Virus record (IMG/VR): IMGVR_UViG_3300009085_000003
Span: 1 to 64,000 of that record
Direction: 5' to 3' (one strand)
Length of the DNA stretch: 64,000 nucleotides
Source of the DNA: a virus
Position numbers and translations under genes: made by a program. Positions 34,734-42,525 of the stretch are shown here, in pieces. The notes beneath the pieces are model-generated. The model saw only the letters and a list, made by a program, of their open reading frames with translations. It did not search any database and was not told the origin of the DNA. Within the stretch, counting starts at the first letter, position 1. The number at the start of each line of letters is the position of its first letter.

Positions 34734-35069
34734 ATGAATGAGCAGCGTTTTTGGATAACTCAAGGTAAGGGCTTTCAGATGAAGTTTGACAACGGCTATA
34801 TGGTGTCGGTACAGTGGGGCAGCATGAATTACTGCGATAACCGTACCTTTGGCACTGACATTGTTCCGCCAGATGGCGAGGCTGCCAGAGGCGCCATGGG
34901 TTCCAACACTGCTGAGGTCGCTATCATCAACCCCAGCAAGCAGTACGTTGGATTCAAGGTGACCGCACGTGGCATCCGGCGCAGTAACAACCCGTCGTAC
35001 CGTGTCGGCAGCTACATGGATGCCAACGAGGTCGCCCGAGTCATCGCTTGGGTGGCTCGCATCAAGTAA
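34734..35069 (+). CDS. hypothetical cassette protein 3
   Basis: A 111-residue protein with AGAGAGGATGG upstream. It has alternating strands (FQMKFDNGYMVSVQWG, VAIINPSKQYVGF) and a C-terminal helix, suggesting a compact beta-rich fold. The same order of strand-rich small proteins is seen in other phage accessory cassettes, but I do not recognise the family. Confidence 0.55.
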   Translation: MNEQRFWITQGKGFQMKFDNGYMVSVQWGSMNYCDNRTFGTDIVPPDGEAARGAMGSNTAEVAIINPSKQYVGFKVTARGIRRSNNPSYRVGSYMDANEVARVIAWVARIK

Positions 35070-35083
35070 TCTAGGAGGAACGT

Positions 35084-35281
35084 ATGTTCTATAAAATCAC
35101 TTGGCAAGATAATAGTGGAACATTCCACACCGACTATTTTGTGAGCCCACACACAGTCTGGGCTCACGATGGCGGGTACCGGGAATGCAGCTTTGTGCAT
35201 GTTTCCAACGACCCAGAGACAGCCCTGCGCAAGTTTCTCAAGGCGCTGCCTCTGAGAAACGTGAACATCGTCTGCCGGTAG
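35084..35281 (+). CDS. hypothetical cassette protein 4
   Basis: A 65-residue protein with AGGAGGAACGT before the ATG. Sequence FYKITWQDNSGTFHTDYF and DPETALRKFLKALPL suggest a strand-helix fold. It is the last gene before the terminator at 35299. Function unknown. Confidence 0.55.
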   Translation: MFYKITWQDNSGTFHTDYFVSPHTVWAHDGGYRECSFVHVSNDPETALRKFLKALPLRNVNIVCR

Positions 35282-35298
35282 TACAGCAATTAAAATAT

Positions 35299-35325
35299 CC
35301 CCCCGGAGTTTCCTCCGGGGGGTTT
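35299..35325. terminator. terminator between cassette and capsid gene
   Basis: CCCCCCGGAG (35299-35308) pairs with CTCCGGGGGG (35313-35322) over four bases. Three T residues follow on the plus strand and an ATATTTTA tract on the minus strand. A second, 8-bp hairpin (AAGCGGAT/ATCCGCTT, 35348-35366) directly follows the capsid stop. Confidence 0.75.
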
Positions 35326-35370
35326 GCTTTCATCCGCTATTTAGGCTAAGCGGATTCAATCCGCTTATCT

Positions 35371-36828
35371 CTAGTTATTCTCTGGGACAGGCGAATAGTA
35401 GCTCGGGATAGTGGTATCGCCTGCGGTCTTACCGCCATTGACGAAGTAGCCACTATCGGTGAACGGTGAACGTTCGTGTGCCAGAGGTGCGTATCCGACA
35501 TTATCAATCCGTGCCGCCAGATACGGGGTGAGCAGCATGAGCCGGGGCTCGGTCTTGGCAAGCACCTGAACACAGAAATTGTTCGGTGGCTTCTTGTGCC
35601 ACATAAAGCGACCGCTATCTGTGGTGTAGAAGCTGCCATCCGGGGCGAACAGGTTCGCCATTGCCATGGCACCGTTCGGTGAGTCGTAGCTAAAGTATTC
35701 CATGTAGGTCACTGGCATACGACCGAGAACGGTCATGGGCAGGATAAAGACCCCAGCCGAGAACACGCCCGGAGCCACTTCGGTTTCGGGGATTGCATCG
35801 TCCAAAACCACCGGGACTTTCTGACCGTCGATGAGCAGGTACTGACCTGTATATTCATACAGGTTGCCACGCATTTCATCGCGCATCCGTTCCACGTCAG
35901 CTGAGTTAAGTGACAGTTCCGCTGAATTCAGGGTCTGGCAGCGATAGCTCAGGTAAGTGCACGGGTAGCTCTCTGTGATTGCATAGAACAGAGAGAACGG
36001 CATGACGATTTTCCATGACACCGGGTCAAGCCCAGCGCGGGAGGCAAGCCATTTCAGGTTGCGCATGGTGCTGGTAATCAGGCGGATAAAGCCCTCAGCA
36101 TCGTCCTCGATTTGAACGTCGTTATAGTCGTAGACAATGGAGTCAGCTGCCGGGCAAGCGACGCCAGTTTCAGCATCCTGATACCCAGTATTGACCAGAG
36201 TCTCCAGACCCCAGAATTCACGATACCCGCCGCCCGCCGTGTTATTGGTGGGTGTACCGGTGTAGAGAATCCGGGCGAAGTCACGCGACCACGTGACACC
36301 GAGCTCAAACAGAGCCTTGGCAATTTCATTCTGAGCAGCTTTCGCAGCGTCAAAACCGATGATGCCGGGGGTCTGGGGATTATCGCCAGCGCCAGCAAAC
36401 GGATTGCCGTAGATGTCAAAATCGGTGAATTCTCCCCGATTAGTGACACGTCCCGCGCGGTCTACGTCGTAGACCTTGGTCATGCGGGAGAACCGACCAA
36501 ACACAAAGCTGTGGGTGCACAGCTTCATGACACCAGTCACGGGCGGGTCATCACAGACACCGGTCGGCTCATCGCCTGACGATGCGGTGACACCAGTGAT
36601 GATGCCATACAACGGGTTGGTCTCATTCGCTGCTTTGACCGGAAGCTGAGCTTGCAGACCCAGCTTGGGCAGAACCATTGCTGAGAACAACGGCTTTGAT
36701 AATCCGGGGCTTGAGAACAAGCCACCCATACCGTGTCCCATCGTTGCAGACGGGGTACTGGATGGAACGTCTTTCAGGCTCACGGTGGAGAGCAGCGATT
36801 TCGCTAGTTTTTCGTAATCAATGTCCAT
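35371..36828 (-). CDS. major capsid protein
   Basis: A 485-residue protein with AAGGAGAAAACCT before the ATG. It is directly downstream of the protease-scaffold gene, the usual place, and of typical length. A helical N-terminus (about 1-45) could be the part removed by the protease. The body has alternating segments including NEIAKALFELGVTWSRDF and the C-terminal VLGRMPVTYMEYFS. No diagnostic motif exists for this family, so the call rests on order, size and composition. Confidence 0.8.
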   Translation of the reverse strand: MDIDYEKLAKSLLSTVSLKDVPSSTPSATMGHGMGGLFSSPGLSKPLFSAMVLPKLGLQAQLPVKAANETNPLYGIITGVTASSGDEPTGVCDDPPVTGVMKLCTHSFVFGRFSRMTKVYDVDRAGRVTNRGEFTDFDIYGNPFAGAGDNPQTPGIIGFDAAKAAQNEIAKALFELGVTWSRDFARILYTGTPTNNTAGGGYREFWGLETLVNTGYQDAETGVACPAADSIVYDYNDVQIEDDAEGFIRLITSTMRNLKWLASRAGLDPVSWKIVMPFSLFYAITESYPCTYLSYRCQTLNSAELSLNSADVERMRDEMRGNLYEYTGQYLLIDGQKVPVVLDDAIPETEVAPGVFSAGVFILPMTVLGRMPVTYMEYFSYDSPNGAMAMANLFAPDGSFYTTDSGRFMWHKKPPNNFCVQVLAKTEPRLMLLTPYLAARIDNVGYAPLAHERSPFTDSGYFVNGGKTAGDTTIPSYYSPVPENN

Positions 36829-36871
36829 AGGTTTTCTCCTTAGATAAAGGTTTATTTTTTATGTCCGCCAT

Positions 36872-37591
36872 CTACTGTGGGATGGTCGGCAAAACAAATT
36901 GCATGAAGTCATCAATCGGAGTAGATTTCTTCATGTCAACGTTTTTAAACTTGTTGACCACATCCTCGGCGGTCAGGGTGTTTGTGACCGAGTTGGACGC
37001 AATATACTTATCAGAACCCTTTTCCCGAGAGTTCTTGGGCATATTGCCTTCGAGACTTTCCAGACGCGAGGCGATTTCCTTGGTGGCTGCCTGACTGGAT
37101 TGCAAAGCCTCTTTGAGCGCCGTGATTTGGTCGTCCCGGCTCTTGGTCTCTTTGGCGGCACTGGCTTGGATAGCCTCAGCCGAGTTGATGAAAGGCTGAA
37201 TCGCTGATGCAAGAGCATCGCTCAACACCGTGGCGAACTGCCCCATGGAGAGGTCGGATAACTTGAGGTTATCAGCTTCTTTGCCAACTGCCGCCTCATC
37301 AGCAACAGGTGCCTCGGGCTCCGCAGCAGGTTCTGGTTTTTCAACCTCGGGCTCCGCAGCAGGTTTTTCCTCGGGCGTTTCGGCAGCCTCAGCCTCGGGT
37401 TTTTCGGTTACCTCGGCTTCGGGTTTTTCTTCGTCCTCGTCCTTTTTGGCTGGCTCAGATTCCTTATAAGCCAGACCACTCATTTCAGCCGCCTTGGTGA
37501 CCTTGGTTGCATTATCAATCACATCCGCAACCAAGCCATCATCGGCAAGCAGCTTCTTGAATTCATCGAGTTTTTTATTGATAGACGTCAT
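36872..37591 (-). CDS. nested scaffold protein (internal start)
   Basis: Within the protease gene an ATG at 37591 is preceded by AAGGAG eight bases upstream, and the product (239 aa, MTSINKKLDEFKKLLADDG at its start) begins exactly at the protease/scaffold border. Nested scaffold genes of this type are known in other phages, such as lambda C/Nu3. No other sequence evidence. Confidence 0.6.
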   Translation of the reverse strand: MTSINKKLDEFKKLLADDGLVADVIDNATKVTKAAEMSGLAYKESEPAKKDEDEEKPEAEVTEKPEAEAAETPEEKPAAEPEVEKPEPAAEPEAPVADEAAVGKEADNLKLSDLSMGQFATVLSDALASAIQPFINSAEAIQASAAKETKSRDDQITALKEALQSSQAATKEIASRLESLEGNMPKNSREKGSDKYIASNSVTNTLTAEDVVNKFKNVDMKKSTPIDDFMQFVLPTIPQ

Positions 37592-38917
37592 ACTGTCATC
37601 TCCTTGTTTTACTGCAAAGGCAGTGAGTATATTACTTGCATATCCGGCTGGCAGGATGGAGCGCTCAAAGCGCCGGATGTTATGAAACACACCTTGCTCA
37701 TCGGGTTCGTTGATGGGGTGTGTGAATCCCAGTGAAACTTGCAGGTCGGACGATGATTCTTTTATCGCCATGGCAACCCGCGGGTCAAAGAATATCCCGG
37801 ACTCGATAAGTACCCGGTCGTAGACCATGTTGAAATCACAGACGCCGATATCGACACCGGGCACGTGCCACCAGCGCAACGTTCCGTAATCACCATCGCC
37901 GTCTGCCCGGTCACAATCAGCCTCCAGCGCCTTGGTTGAGACAATCTCACGGTCTCGGTCGATGAAAGCAGTGGACGATATCGCAACCCAGCGGTCTTGG
38001 TTCCGGGCATCCTTGAATACCACCATGCTGCCGCGACCGCCAGTGACATCCGCATCATCATCGTTGAATCCAACAGGTGGAATGGATTCTTTCGCGGCTC
38101 GACCAATACCGAACAAACGTTCGACCCACCCCTTGACCCCATAGGTTTCGGTTTTTTCAATCGATTCTTTGCGGCTCTTGGGGTGCTCGCTCGGATAGAT
38201 GCCTGTCACAATCTTATGCGCTCGAGCGGCAATCGCCTTACGCGCCTCTGGCTCATACCTTGCCAGCTCATCGGAGCCCGCGACCTTCGTGAAAAAGTCC
38301 GGGTCTCCGCCATACTTGTTTGCCAGATGCTTGGCAAGTCCAGCCATGTTGCCAGCGCCTTTTGTCTTGCTTGATTCTTTCCATAGGATATTATCCCGAA
38401 TGAAAGATAGCGGGAACTCAGTATTATCAATCATCTCTACCTCAGGCGCCGCTACCGCAACTGGGGACGGCAATGCGACCCACTGTTTTTCTACCGGATA
38501 GGGTTCGCCACGAAACACGATTTGGCTACCCTCGAACAACTCAAAGTCCATCCGGTAGTATAGGTTGGTGGGTATAGGGCTGGTCAGAGCGGCAGGAGTA
38601 TTGGGGCTGCCAGTAACAGTGCTCTTGAGACCAGCACGAATAACAGCGTGGTCATCGTAAGTATCCACAACATAATAAACCGTCATATCACCGGGCACAC
38701 CGGCGAAAAATCGTTCAACGTGCCGTACAACTTCACTATCAATATAAGCCGATAAATCCTGTATCGAAAGTTCTTTTTTAGCATCCGATACGTTGGCATA
38801 CAAAGCCTTGACCTGAGCCTCAGCCTTGTCCTGACCGTCGTGCGTGCCAACCACCTTGCCGGTGTCCTTGGCAATCACAACCCATTTTTCACCACGTTTC
38901 ATCGCTTTATACGGCAT
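36872..38917 (-). CDS. prohead protease fused to scaffold
   Basis: A 681-residue protein starting at the ATG after GGAGTCAAAGACAG; an in-frame TTG six codons earlier is less likely. The N-terminus has a small domain with KWVVIAKDTGKVVGTHDGQ. Residues about 295-437 match a prohead protease: LRWWHVPGVDIGVC (His about 351), LQVSLGF (Ser about 395) and ERSILPAGYASN. The C-terminal part (about 443-681) is acidic and repetitive (Glu-Lys-Pro-Glu-Ala units), then coiled coil, as in scaffolds. An internal start makes the scaffold alone (next entry). The protease would mature the capsid and may process the element-bearing head proteins. Confidence 0.85.
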   Translation of the reverse strand: MPYKAMKRGEKWVVIAKDTGKVVGTHDGQDKAEAQVKALYANVSDAKKELSIQDLSAYIDSEVVRHVERFFAGVPGDMTVYYVVDTYDDHAVIRAGLKSTVTGSPNTPAALTSPIPTNLYYRMDFELFEGSQIVFRGEPYPVEKQWVALPSPVAVAAPEVEMIDNTEFPLSFIRDNILWKESSKTKGAGNMAGLAKHLANKYGGDPDFFTKVAGSDELARYEPEARKAIAARAHKIVTGIYPSEHPKSRKESIEKTETYGVKGWVERLFGIGRAAKESIPPVGFNDDDADVTGGRGSMVVFKDARNQDRWVAISSTAFIDRDREIVSTKALEADCDRADGDGDYGTLRWWHVPGVDIGVCDFNMVYDRVLIESGIFFDPRVAMAIKESSSDLQVSLGFTHPINEPDEQGVFHNIRRFERSILPAGYASNILTAFAVKQGDDSMTSINKKLDEFKKLLADDGLVADVIDNATKVTKAAEMSGLAYKESEPAKKDEDEEKPEAEVTEKPEAEAAETPEEKPAAEPEVEKPEPAAEPEAPVADEAAVGKEADNLKLSDLSMGQFATVLSDALASAIQPFINSAEAIQASAAKETKSRDDQITALKEALQSSQAATKEIASRLESLEGNMPKNSREKGSDKYIASNSVTNTLTAEDVVNKFKNVDMKKSTPIDDFMQFVLPTIPQ

Positions 38918-38936
38918 CTGTCTTTGACTCCACAAT

Positions 38937-39063
38937 ATTGTCAGTTTATGACAATGTAATAAAATAGCACCTCGGTCTGGTTAAGACGCGGGGTGCTAAG
39001 TCCCGCTGCACTGTCCCTGTAGAACAGCCCAGCAAATGTGTGAAACTTACCTGTATTATAGCA
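38937..39063 (-). promoter_or_regulatory. promoter and structured leader of the capsid operon
   Basis: An extended -10 (TGC plus TATAAT, 39063-39055) opens a leader of about 130 bases. It contains TAGCACC/GGTGCTA (38998-38992 with 38971-38965) enclosing a GTCT/AGAC helix and followed by ATTTTATT, an alternative GCGGG/CCCGC pairing, and ATTGTCA/TGACAAT (38955-38937) next to the ribosome site. The arrangement could be a terminator/antiterminator or a translation control. No -35 is evident. Confidence 0.5.
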
Positions 39064-39067
39064 TAAT

Positions 39068-39292
39068 TTACGACATTGTTACCACAGGTCTCCACTGACC
39101 TGTCTCACCGCAGTGTCTGCATATGAACGTTACCCGCAATGGGAACGCGGCATTATCAATATACAACCGAAAGCCATCGGTTTCACCGATGACCGAATCG
39201 CAATGGCGGCAGTGGAAGTCTTTTAACGGGACTCCTGCTTTGCTACAGTCGCCATGGATTTTTGAATCATTTTTGGGAGTCTCTTTGTCCAT
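39068..39292 (-). CDS. Com-like zinc-ribbon protein
   Basis: A 74-residue protein with AGGTGAAAA before the ATG, overlapping the upstream gene by 70 bases. It has FHCRHCDSVIG and FICRHCGETGQW, a four-Cys ribbon. Mu Com is a small phage translational activator with a similar ribbon, but the similarity is loose and the context (next to head genes) is the main support. Confidence 0.5.
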   Translation of the reverse strand: MDKETPKNDSKIHGDCSKAGVPLKDFHCRHCDSVIGETDGFRLYIDNAAFPLRVTFICRHCGETGQWRPVVTMS

Positions 39293-39684
39293 TTTTCACC
39301 TATAACTTTACTAAACTCACGTGCTTGGATACCGGGCAGGTTAATGTTCTTGTTTACAATGACGCCGCTGAATTTACCCTTGCGTGAGCGTATCTGTCCG
39401 GGAACGGTCTTGGCGACGAACGGCGGCAGCATCAAGGCGTGTCTTACCCGCGTGCCACGGTCGATATATTTGAAGATATCCTGCGTGGTGAAGATGTCAC
39501 GCACGTTTGGTTTCGTCGCTTCGATGACGAACAGGGGCTGGTTAATCCACGTTTGTGTGACCACCTTGTAATCGATACGCACATCCTCGGCAGCCTCGTC
39601 CAGTGCCCGACCGATACCCTTGAGGTACAAGCCGGGGTCTAGAAACGAGTTCGGTGGAACGTGAATTCGTGCCCCAAATCTCAT
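39223..39684 (-). CDS. putative neck / tail-completion protein
   Basis: A 153-residue basic protein whose ATG overlaps the preceding stop (ATGA), with AAGGAGATTGGCTGA upstream. The length, the position between head-associated genes and the pattern of strands followed by a helical Lys/Arg-rich end fit an HK97-gp10-like neck protein. No motif proves this. Confidence 0.5.
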   Translation of the reverse strand: MRFGARIHVPPNSFLDPGLYLKGIGRALDEAAEDVRIDYKVVTQTWINQPLFVIEATKPNVRDIFTTQDIFKYIDRGTRVRHALMLPPFVAKTVPGQIRSRKGKFSGVIVNKNINLPGIQAREFSKVIGEKWTKRLPKMIQKSMATVAKQESR

Positions 39685-41333
39685 TCAGCCAATCTCCTTA
39701 ATCCATTCACCATATTGCGGTAAATATCACTACCAAGATTATACGCCTTATGCTGGGCTTTCGTTGTGACCACTTGCGTTTCCAGCAAGGTTCGTCCACC
39801 CATCTTGAGCAGCCATGACAGGCTCTTGGATGGGTCGATGTGATACGTCTTGGCAAACTTCGCAAACTGCGCCTGACCCAAGTCGAGGATTTTCTGTAAC
39901 GTGGTCGCGCGAGCATCCTGCCGCATATAGACTCGCAGGAACCCACCCTCCGGGGCGTCCTGCCACTCGAACGAATCGACATTGCCACCCAGCATCCCAA
40001 GCGTAAATTTGGGGGTCTTGGGGTTCAGGTCTTGTTTCGTAGCTTGAATCAGCGCAGCCTGAATCTCGGGCGACAGGTCGGATGCCTTGATGTTTTTTAT
40101 CATTAATGCCTTAGCTTGCTCAACGTCAATCTTACCGCTGCCTAGGTCAGCCAGAACATCGGTGTTGCCGGGCACAAGGCGGAACAGGGCGGGCAGCTTC
40201 TCCTTTTGGAACAGTGCCAGATTGTCAGCCACCGAAATGGCAGTGCCAATCGGGTTGCCCTCCCAGTTGATGTCGGTCGATGCGTGGTTCGCTATCTCGA
40301 TTGCAATCGCATCAGCCACACGGCTGCCAAACGCCTCCTCAATATCCGGGCGCACGTTCACGTTATAATTCTCAGCTCCCCAGCGGGGATGTCCCATATC
40401 AAGGAATACAGCAGCGGGGTCAGTCAGATACCCAGCGTCGTGATAAATGTTCGCTATATAGGCTTGTGCGATATCAGTCGGGGTGTCCGAGCCCGGCACC
40501 TGTTTGAGTATTTCAGTGGCGAACTCGATATTGCCTCGGATATGATTGATGCCATGGTCACCCAGCTGGCGCTTCATTGCCTCGTTGTCTTGGACTGCCA
40601 ATGCATCGGCAGCGTCCATGGCGATTTTGTGTCGCAGTTCTGGTGACGCGTTTGTGTTGACTAAAATATCGTCCAGTTCATACAGCGTCTCGGCAATCAC
40701 TTTAGCTGAGTCTTTATGGATGAACTTATCGGTCAGTTGTGTCATGCGCTCATCGACCGCAGCACGAACATCATTATCATTCAGCTTGGGTCGCTCCCCA
40801 AACTCAGCAAGGCGCTCTTTGATGATTTCTGGAATCCGTTTCCCGGCATCTGCCATACGGTCTTGGGCATCAGCTCCAGCCTCAGTCCACTTAGCGCGTC
40901 GCTCATCCATGTCCATCTTCGCCCATTCAGCTTGGTCGAACGCGATAGCGGGCTTGTTCTGTACCATGAAATTTGGTTCGTCGAGTTTTTTGGCACCATG
41001 CTCACTGGCAAGTTTATCAAACTTCTCCAGCATCACCTTGCGCATCGACGCAGCCCGCTCTTGCTGCTCAGGTGTTTTGGGCTGGGCGGATGGCTGCGCA
41101 GCGGGAGTAGCCTCGGTAGCGGTGACTGGGCTGGACTCACCCTTGGGTTGGCTGCCGCCACGCTTGCCGGGAATACCAGCATGACCGCGGTTGCCGGAGC
41201 CAGCCCCGCCCTTTTCGCGCGTCCCAGACATGCTGCGCTTCACGGCAGCATCAATCTGCTCCGGGGTTGCCGTGTAAACGTTCAGCCCCTCGCGTTGCAG
41301 TTCATCTTCGAGTCCATCTAATTTGTATACCAT
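39681..41333 (-). CDS. head-associated protein with HD phosphohydrolase domain
   Basis: A 550-residue protein with GAGGTGGACAC before the ATG. The Gly-rich element is at residues 41-65 (bases 41139-41213). After an Ala/Pro linker and a helical region comes an HD-like domain (about 255-385): His260/His264 in GDHGINHIRG, His298-Asp299 in ANIYHDAGY, His315, His350 and Asp370 in SVADNLALF. HD enzymes cleave phosphates from nucleotides or cyclic dinucleotides. The C-terminus (about 440-550) is helical and basic. I infer a virion-delivered phosphohydrolase, possibly acting on host nucleotides or defence signals. Confidence 0.68.
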   Translation of the reverse strand: MVYKLDGLEDELQREGLNVYTATPEQIDAAVKRSMSGTREKGGAGSGNRGHAGIPGKRGGSQPKGESSPVTATEATPAAQPSAQPKTPEQQERAASMRKVMLEKFDKLASEHGAKKLDEPNFMVQNKPAIAFDQAEWAKMDMDERRAKWTEAGADAQDRMADAGKRIPEIIKERLAEFGERPKLNDNDVRAAVDERMTQLTDKFIHKDSAKVIAETLYELDDILVNTNASPELRHKIAMDAADALAVQDNEAMKRQLGDHGINHIRGNIEFATEILKQVPGSDTPTDIAQAYIANIYHDAGYLTDPAAVFLDMGHPRWGAENYNVNVRPDIEEAFGSRVADAIAIEIANHASTDINWEGNPIGTAISVADNLALFQKEKLPALFRLVPGNTDVLADLGSGKIDVEQAKALMIKNIKASDLSPEIQAALIQATKQDLNPKTPKFTLGMLGGNVDSFEWQDAPEGGFLRVYMRQDARATTLQKILDLGQAQFAKFAKTYHIDPSKSLSWLLKMGGRTLLETQVVTTKAQHKAYNLGSDIYRNMVNGLRRLAE

Positions 41334-41343
41334 GTGTCCACCT

Positions 41344-42525
41344 CTATGTCTCAGAACCTAATACATAATTATCAAACATCAAATCATCCAGACTTATACC
41401 ACAGTAGTTGTTCAGCAAATGATTGATTTTGTTGGTTTCAACGGGCGAGAACTGCCGGAGCAGATTTGTCCACCCGTTGGAGCCACTTTGCCACTTCAGT
41501 TTTTGGTCTGTGATATTACATGCCACCAGATGTATCAAGCCACGCACCTCGACAATAATTTCAGCGATTTTGTCAGGCGAATATCCCTTAGCTTGGAGCA
41601 TGGTGCGAAACAAAGCCACTGTATCGTCGAGTACCACGCGGTAGGTACTATCCGCTCCGCTGCCTATCCGCCCCGCTATCTTTCCAAAAATTTTGGCTAT
41701 CTCGCTGTACACCTCGCCGCCAGCGTCGTTACCGCTCTCGTTTGACACGTTCTTGGCTGCCTCGGGCAACGTCAGTATCTGGACGGCATACGCAACTTCG
41801 TCATTAATACCGGATATCGTTGAGATGCACTGGATAGACCGGGCACCGCTAACCACCGCCATGGCAATATCAGCAGATGACAAGGTGGACGCAGTTCCCA
41901 GCAGCTGGCGCTCCGCAAGCGCAGCGACGTGCGTGTATATTTGTTCGCCCTCCTCTTGACCATATTTGCGAATCAGGGTCTCTCGCGCTATATCAAAGTC
42001 GTACTCGTTATTCTTGGGATGACAGTGGAGTAGGGTCATGTCATCAAAACGCGCGATATCGTCGTCGGCGAACGCTATAGAGTGAGCACCGCCTCGCGCC
42101 TCGTGTATGATTTCCCCTTTCGGGTTCAGGACAAACGCATACTCCCTACCACCAGATATCTCACCCTGACGCATCGCCTCCTTAAGGAGCTCGTTGGTGA
42201 GCGCCCGGAACTCCAATGAATTCGTTGGCAGCTTCTCCGATTTTAGTGGGTCGGGAGCCCCGCCTGTCTCTGGTTTAGGATTATCAATCGGAGCTGCGTG
42301 CTCGCCTTTGGGGAGAGACCCACCTCGCTTACCGGGTCTACCGGCGTGACCACGGTTACCAGAACTGGCGCTGCCTTTTTCGGAAATCGGGGAAAGTTCC
42401 CGCTCTGACGCGAGTAAATCATCTAACGCCTGCTGGGTAATATCGGCGTCGTCATAACCGGCTTCTAGATATTTCAGCCAGTCGTCATTAAGCTCAGAGT
42501 TGTTAACAAAGTTCCTTGGTGTCAT
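41344..42525 (-). CDS. head-associated protein with JAB/MPN-like domain
   Basis: A 393-residue protein with TAGGAGTCAC before the ATG, overlapping the previous stop (ATGA). The Gly-rich element is at residues 50-74 (bases 42304-42378). Residues about 105-235 resemble a JAB metalloprotease: a Glu in FVLNPKGEIIHE (138-142), His167-x-His169-Pro in TLLHCHPK and LSSADI (215-220), although the His-to-Ser spacing is longer than usual. The C-terminal half is helical and unrecognised. An alternative is a non-catalytic fold. I infer an effector. Confidence 0.55.
   Translation of the reverse strand: MTPRNFVNNSELNDDWLKYLEAGYDDADITQQALDDLLASERELSPISEKGSASSGNRGHAGRPGKRGGSLPKGEHAAPIDNPKPETGGAPDPLKSEKLPTNSLEFRALTNELLKEAMRQGEISGGREYAFVLNPKGEIIHEARGGAHSIAFADDDIARFDDMTLLHCHPKNNEYDFDIARETLIRKYGQEEGEQIYTHVAALAERQLLGTASTLSSADIAMAVVSGARSIQCISTISGINDEVAYAVQILTLPEAAKNVSNESGNDAGGEVYSEIAKIFGKIAGRIGSGADSTYRVVLDDTVALFRTMLQAKGYSPDKIAEIIVEVRGLIHLVACNITDQKLKWQSGSNGWTNLLRQFSPVETNKINHLLNNYCGISLDDLMFDNYVLGSET
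42384..42401. promoter_or_regulatory. operator-like 18-bp site in the 393-aa head protein gene
   Basis: AAATCGGGGAAAGTTCCC lies in codons for ELSPIS, just upstream of the Gly-rich element. Confidence 0.35.

Noticed and set aside
36430-36450. A further operator-like match near TCTCCCCGATTAG.
   Set aside because: Only part of the motif is kept and it lies in capsid codons; not distinguishable from chance.
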